From JASGDC01 sp047606545 (GTDB lineage Bacteria > Actinomycetota > Actinomycetes > Actinomycetales > Micrococcaceae): 64,000 bases of DNA. The stretch is from NCBI GenBank assembly GCA_047606545.1, contig JASGEI010000010.1:1-64000 (forward strand). The letters run 5' to 3'. This document shows positions 60,464 through 64,000 of this stretch, piece by piece. Numbering within the stretch: position 1 is the first letter of the stretch; each line of letters opens with the position of its first letter. The translations under genes were made by a program, and so were the position numbers. Below the pieces are notes generated by a model. The model was not told where the DNA came from. It did no database searches and saw only the letters and a program-made list of their open reading frames with translations.

Positions 60464-63385
60464 ATGGAGCACAGCACACACCACTCTATTCTCAGTGGCT
60501 TTCAAGCAACGATGATTGACCAAGCTAAGGAACGTGGGAATGAACTATTAACTCCTGATTTCATTGACAGTAAATCCAGTACAATTTTTAACGAGATTGA
60601 TAAACAAATCACTGCTTGTAACCACTTCAAAATCTCTGTTGCTTTCATAACTCTTAGTGGTGTGCAAACTATCCTTGGTAGGCTTAGTGAACTTAAAAAT
60701 AAAAATATAACTGGGCAGATTCTTACCTGCAATTACCTATATTTCACTGAACCTGAAGCTATTCGTAAACTTAACGAAATTCCTAATGTTGAAGTGCGCA
60801 TCTTTGAAACTGAAAAGTTTAAACGCAGGGGTTTCCACGCAAAAACTTACGCTTTCTACTATGACGACCATGTCTCGATGCTGCTTGGTAGCTCAAACTT
60901 AACTGGCTCTGGACTTCGTCACAATGTGGAATGGAATAACAAGCTCTACATGTCTACACAAAGCGAATATCTCCATAAATTTGAAGAAGCCTTTGATGAT
61001 TATTGGAAACATGAAGATATCACACATGTCACTGATGAATGGCTTGCCAGTTACACGAAGAAATATGAAAGCACTAAGAAGCACTGGAAGTCTATTGAAA
61101 GGATTGAGACTGCTGCACAAGAGCACAATTTAAAACCTAATACAATGCAGCAAGATTTCATCAAGTCTTTAAAGCAGATTCAAGACGCTAAAGATGATAG
61201 AGCTTTGCTAATCTCTGCTACTGGCACTGGTAAAACTTATGCAGCAGCTTTTGCAGTTAAGGAATTACGTTTTAAAAAAGTCCTATTTGTGGCGCATCGC
61301 GAGCAGATTGTGGATCAAGCAAGGAAAAGTTTTGCTACAGTCTTTGATAAAGACATAAATGAACTTGGGAAGTTCGTCAGACAAAATAACACTCAAGATA
61401 AAGACATGGTGTTTACCACTGTGCAAACCATGCAAAAGCCAGAAAACTATCAAGCTTTTCCAGCTGATTATTTCGACTTGATTATTGTAGATGAAGCTCA
61501 CCGCATTGCAGCTAATAGTTATCAAAAAATCTTAAACTACTTCAAGCCAAAGTTTATGCTTGGTCTTACTGCCACTCCAGAACGCACTGACAATCCTGAA
61601 TTAGTTTATGAAATCTTCCAGCACAATATTGCTGGTGAAATTCGTTTACAAGATGCGTTAGCAGAAGACTTGATCTGCCCATTTCATTACTACGGCATTG
61701 CTGATATTGAATACCAAGAAAACGATAATTATCAGGAGTTATCTTATCGAGATTTAAATCAAATCCAGCTTAAACAAAGAGCAAAGCACATTATTAACCA
61801 AGCCAAATTCTTTGGTTATAGCGGTAAAACTCTCAAAGGTTTGGTCTTCTGCAGCACTAAAAAGCATGCAAAAGGATTAGCTGCAGAATTCGCCAAACAG
61901 GCTGGCTTTCACACCAAAGCATTAACTGGCGAAGATAGCAGCAAGACCCGTAACGAAGCCATTGCAAGTTTACAATCTGACGATCCAGAATCATTAGATT
62001 ATATTTTCACCGTGGATCTTTTTAATGAAGGTGTTAATATCCCAGAAGTTAACCAAGTCATCATGGTTCGTCCTACAGAAAGTGCCATTATCTTTGTGCA
62101 ACAACTTGGCCGTGGGTTACGTAAAAGCCTTAATAAAGACTTCGTAGTAGTAATTGATATTATTGGCAATTATCAAAATGATAAGAAAAGCTATCTAATC
62201 CCTATTGCACTAACTGGAAGCAAAAAGTCTGATAAGGACACTGCCCGTCGTATCACACGTGAGGCTAACAAATACTTAACAGGTGAATCTACAATTTGGC
62301 TAGATGAAATTTCCGACAAACGGATTTTCAATGCTATTGCCAAGATGACATTTGGTAGGCGTGAACTCCAACAAGATTATCGTGATGTCCGAATGAAAAT
62401 TGGTAAGACTCCTACCCTACTTGAGCTAGATAAATATGGCAGTTATGCAATTGAAAATTATCTTTCTTATTTTTGGAAACATACTAGCAAAACCGCCACT
62501 TACTTTGATTTTGTTAAAGACACTGAACCTAACTTTGCTGGAGAAATATCTAATAGCGAACAAATTTTCTTGGAAATGGCAGAGCAATTCATCAGTCCTG
62601 GAAAACGATATGAAGAAATTCAACTCTTAAAATTATTGTTAAAACAAGAAACTATTGACCTTAAGCAACTACTAGATTCTTGCAAAACAGAACTAGAAAA
62701 AGAAAACTACATTTCTGCTACTCAACTCTTAGATTGTAGTTTCTATCGTCGTGCCGAACAACAGCGAAGGTACCACAATAATAACTTCCTTAAAGTTAAA
62801 GATAATCAGGTAGTTAGAACCGAGCTATTTAGCCAAGCATTGGAAAATCCAATATTTAAACGATTCTTAGCAAACACTTTGGCTTTAGCTGAAGAGAATT
62901 ATCAAAGTAAATTCGCTAACCCTGAGTATGGAAACTTTAAACTATACGAGAAGTATTCACGCCGTGATGTAAGCCTATTACTACGAAATAAGACTGATAA
63001 CACAGGTATGTATGGTTATCCAAAGCAACCATTTGGTGGGTATTGGCCATTGTTTGTAACTTACAAAAAGAACAGCCGAATTCTTAGCATGCGTGGTAAT
63101 GATAAGTTCCTTAATGAAAGCACCTTTTTATGGCAATCACGTAAAAATACCAATGTCGAAGAAAACTTAAGAAAATATGGTGAAGCTAAGAAGCCATTCT
63201 TACTATTTATTCAGCGAGATAGCAAAGAAAATGATACACAGCTTTACTTTGTCGGAGCTTCTACAGACTCAGTTATAGTGAAACGTCCACATGTGCACGA
63301 TAAAAATGAGAAAGTCATGAGTGTAGAGTTCAAACTAGAAGAACCTGTCAGACAGGATATCTATGACTATTTAACTAGCGAGTAG
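60464..63385 (+). CDS. PLD-helicase-DUF3427 protein, copy 2
   Basis: This 973-residue paralog aligns without gaps to copy 1 over the first 170 residues. It keeps GFHAKTYAFYYDD (His125, Lys127), SATGTGKTYAA, LGLTATPERTD and IFVQQLGRGLRK, but has DEAH where copy 1 has DESH. By eye about two-thirds of residues agree, less in the DUF3427 part, so the duplication is not recent or the copies were acquired separately. The ATG at 60464 is chosen for AAAGG three bases upstream; a TTG at 60425 is unlikely. It converges with the small genes at the right edge. Confidence 0.88.
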   Translation: MEHSTHHSILSGFQATMIDQAKERGNELLTPDFIDSKSSTIFNEIDKQITACNHFKISVAFITLSGVQTILGRLSELKNKNITGQILTCNYLYFTEPEAIRKLNEIPNVEVRIFETEKFKRRGFHAKTYAFYYDDHVSMLLGSSNLTGSGLRHNVEWNNKLYMSTQSEYLHKFEEAFDDYWKHEDITHVTDEWLASYTKKYESTKKHWKSIERIETAAQEHNLKPNTMQQDFIKSLKQIQDAKDDRALLISATGTGKTYAAAFAVKELRFKKVLFVAHREQIVDQARKSFATVFDKDINELGKFVRQNNTQDKDMVFTTVQTMQKPENYQAFPADYFDLIIVDEAHRIAANSYQKILNYFKPKFMLGLTATPERTDNPELVYEIFQHNIAGEIRLQDALAEDLICPFHYYGIADIEYQENDNYQELSYRDLNQIQLKQRAKHIINQAKFFGYSGKTLKGLVFCSTKKHAKGLAAEFAKQAGFHTKALTGEDSSKTRNEAIASLQSDDPESLDYIFTVDLFNEGVNIPEVNQVIMVRPTESAIIFVQQLGRGLRKSLNKDFVVVIDIIGNYQNDKKSYLIPIALTGSKKSDKDTARRITREANKYLTGESTIWLDEISDKRIFNAIAKMTFGRRELQQDYRDVRMKIGKTPTLLELDKYGSYAIENYLSYFWKHTSKTATYFDFVKDTEPNFAGEISNSEQIFLEMAEQFISPGKRYEEIQLLKLLLKQETIDLKQLLDSCKTELEKENYISATQLLDCSFYRRAEQQRRYHNNNFLKVKDNQVVRTELFSQALENPIFKRFLANTLALAEENYQSKFANPEYGNFKLYEKYSRRDVSLLLRNKTDNTGMYGYPKQPFGGYWPLFVTYKKNSRILSMRGNDKFLNESTFLWQSRKNTNVEENLRKYGEAKKPFLLFIQRDSKENDTQLYFVGASTDSVIVKRPHVHDKNEKVMSVEFKLEEPVRQDIYDYLTSE

Positions 63386-63408
63386 GCTTTCGGAGCTTTT
63401 TATAATAT

Positions 63409-63507
63409 TTAGCTAACGTCTGCTGGAATTGGCTCATCCGCTAGTGCTTCAAGCCTTTCCATACGTCTTGCATATTCTTCATCGTTAGAACCTTGCACAA
63501 TAATCAT
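63409..63507 (-). CDS. 32-residue unknown protein, last of an overlapping trio
   Basis: The frame reads MIIVQGSNDEEYARRMERL and ends EPIPADVS. Its ATG overlaps the preceding stop as ATGA, and GAAGGG lies just upstream. The acidic, helical product has no family I know. Support comes only from the overlap and the compact, phage- or element-like gene packing. Confidence 0.4.
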   Translation of the reverse strand: MIIVQGSNDEEYARRMERLEALADEPIPADVS

Positions 63508-63683
63508 CCCTTCTTCTGCATATTTTCTTCAATGAAGTTTACTGCTGTTAAAGCAGTGTTTACTCCCAATAAAAATACATTAAATACTGTAAGAAAGTTA
63601 TAGCCAAACTGTGACAGTAACACTAAACTTGCCACTAAGTGAAACAAATACTCTGTGCTGATTCCTTTAAGTTTTTTACTCAT
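63504..63683 (-). CDS. 59-residue membrane protein, middle of an overlapping trio
   Basis: The product begins MSKKLKGISTEYLFHLVASL and has two hydrophobic segments (about 13-30 and 31-48), then ends NFIEENMQKKG. Its ATG lies inside the last codons of the upstream gene (overlap of eight bases) and its stop overlaps the next ATG. Short membrane proteins in such packed sets are common in phages and plasmids. Function unknown. Confidence 0.5.
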   Translation of the reverse strand: MSKKLKGISTEYLFHLVASLVLLSQFGYNFLTVFNVFLLGVNTALTAVNFIEENMQKKG

Positions 63684-64000
63684 AATTTTTCAAATCTCTT
63701 TCTATATCTGTTAATTCTGCTAAATATTTGACCATGTTGCTTAAATCTTTATGATTTGGATTATCCTTAGCCAATTGTTTTACTTCATCGTATTCTTCAA
63801 GCAAACTCTTTAATGCAGGGGTTTCAAGCTGTTTAACATCGCGGTAGTATTTAACTTCTTCAAGTATTTCGTTCTTAATATTAGAATTATATTCTTTAAT
63901 ATAGTAAACAGTCTTTATCCCATCACGAGTCATAATCGTAAAGTAATTCGCCAATTTAGCATTGATGATTTTCTTGTATGTGATTTCAGCGTTCTTGTTT
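63676..64000 (-). CDS. Unknown charged helical protein, 5' end beyond the window
   Basis: The frame is open from the right edge to the stop at 63676, at least 107 residues; a TTG inside it at 63954 is not needed as a start. It reads NAEITYKKIINAKLANYFTI near the edge and later KSLLEEYDEVKQLAKDNPNH. It has a coiled-coil look and ends ERDLKNYE. Family not recognised. It leads the overlapping trio that points toward the second helicase gene. Confidence 0.55.
   Translation of the reverse strand, partial: NKNAEITYKKIINAKLANYFTIMTRDGIKTVYYIKEYNSNIKNEILEEVKYYRDVKQLETPALKSLLEEYDEVKQLAKDNPNHKDLSNMVKYLAELTDIERDLKNYE

Noticed and set aside
57011..63385. The two helicase genes as a recent transposon-borne duplication
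   Set aside because: The copies have diverged widely, no terminal repeats or transposase are seen, and a NUDIX gene lies between them.
1..64000. CRISPR array, rRNA operon, insertion sequence or integrase
   Set aside because: I looked for regularly spaced repeats, rRNA-like stretches, transposase motifs and tyrosine-recombinase motifs, and found none I could support.

Overview
The window looks like the chromosome of an A/T-rich member of the Actinomycetota. The clearest signs are the gene block eno, ftsB/divIC, DUF501, ppx/gppA (the actinobacterial order), an Rv1086-like Z-prenyl synthase, the TPM-domain/PspA pair, and many genes with a TANNNT -10 box six bases before the ATG, which is the layout of leaderless transcripts. 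The mix of Leloir galactose genes, maltose phosphorylase, a PTS permease, type II NADH dehydrogenase and ETF suggests a host-associated or fermentative Actinomycetales-type bacterium. I cannot name a genus. Most of the window is ordinary chromosome; the accessory parts are both edges, the secreted-protein locus at 20-22 kb, and above all 50.8-64 kb.

Layout. 0-9 kb: start of an unknown gene behind a G10 tract, prenyl synthase, greA, an AI-2E-type exporter with galM, divergent galT-galK, a Bax-inhibitor-like membrane protein, a CDF metal exporter and a paired fluoride channel. 9-17 kb: maltose uptake and phosphorolysis (MFS transporter, GH65 phosphorylase, beta-phosphoglucomutase), a LacI regulator with two near-identical operators, and a PTS permease with A-B-C domain order. 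17-22 kb: DUF1622 protein, MacB-like ABC exporter, and a Tat-type secreted protein behind a C9-tract promoter. 22-30 kb: an odd tRNA-Leu, ndh, ppx, DUF501, ftsB, eno, an AbiEi/DUF559-like protein, mazG. 29-37 kb: one long nucleoside operon (lipoprotein, ATPase, two permeases, cdd, deoA, add). 37-44 kb: cysteine desulfurase joined to a surface-glycan operon (two GT2 enzymes, GtrA flippase, large GT-C-like enzyme). 44-51 kb: trmL, htrA-etfB-etfA, and the TPM/pspA envelope pair.

50.8-64 kb is a patchwork. It holds a truncated methyltransferase, an acetyltransferase remnant whose intact paralog lies 3 kb away, a TIGR04141/DUF6119 protein, ychF, an HD hydrolase, a small gene split by a canonical A-AAA-AAT slippery site, two PLD-helicase-DUF3427 proteins flanking a NUDIX hydrolase, and three overlapping small genes running off the right edge. 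The twin helicases share a promoter block, and one has a perfect 16-bp palindrome after the -10 box. This is the best candidate for an undescribed system, probably anti-phage or nucleic-acid-processing; that role is inference.

The second candidate is phase variation. The secreted-protein gene at 20.5-21.9 kb and the gene cut by the left edge each have a 9- or 10-base C/G tract placed as the spacer of a plausible promoter. Transcription is mostly on the minus strand from 14.9 to 47.6 kb. I saw no rRNA gene, no CRISPR array and no insertion sequence.
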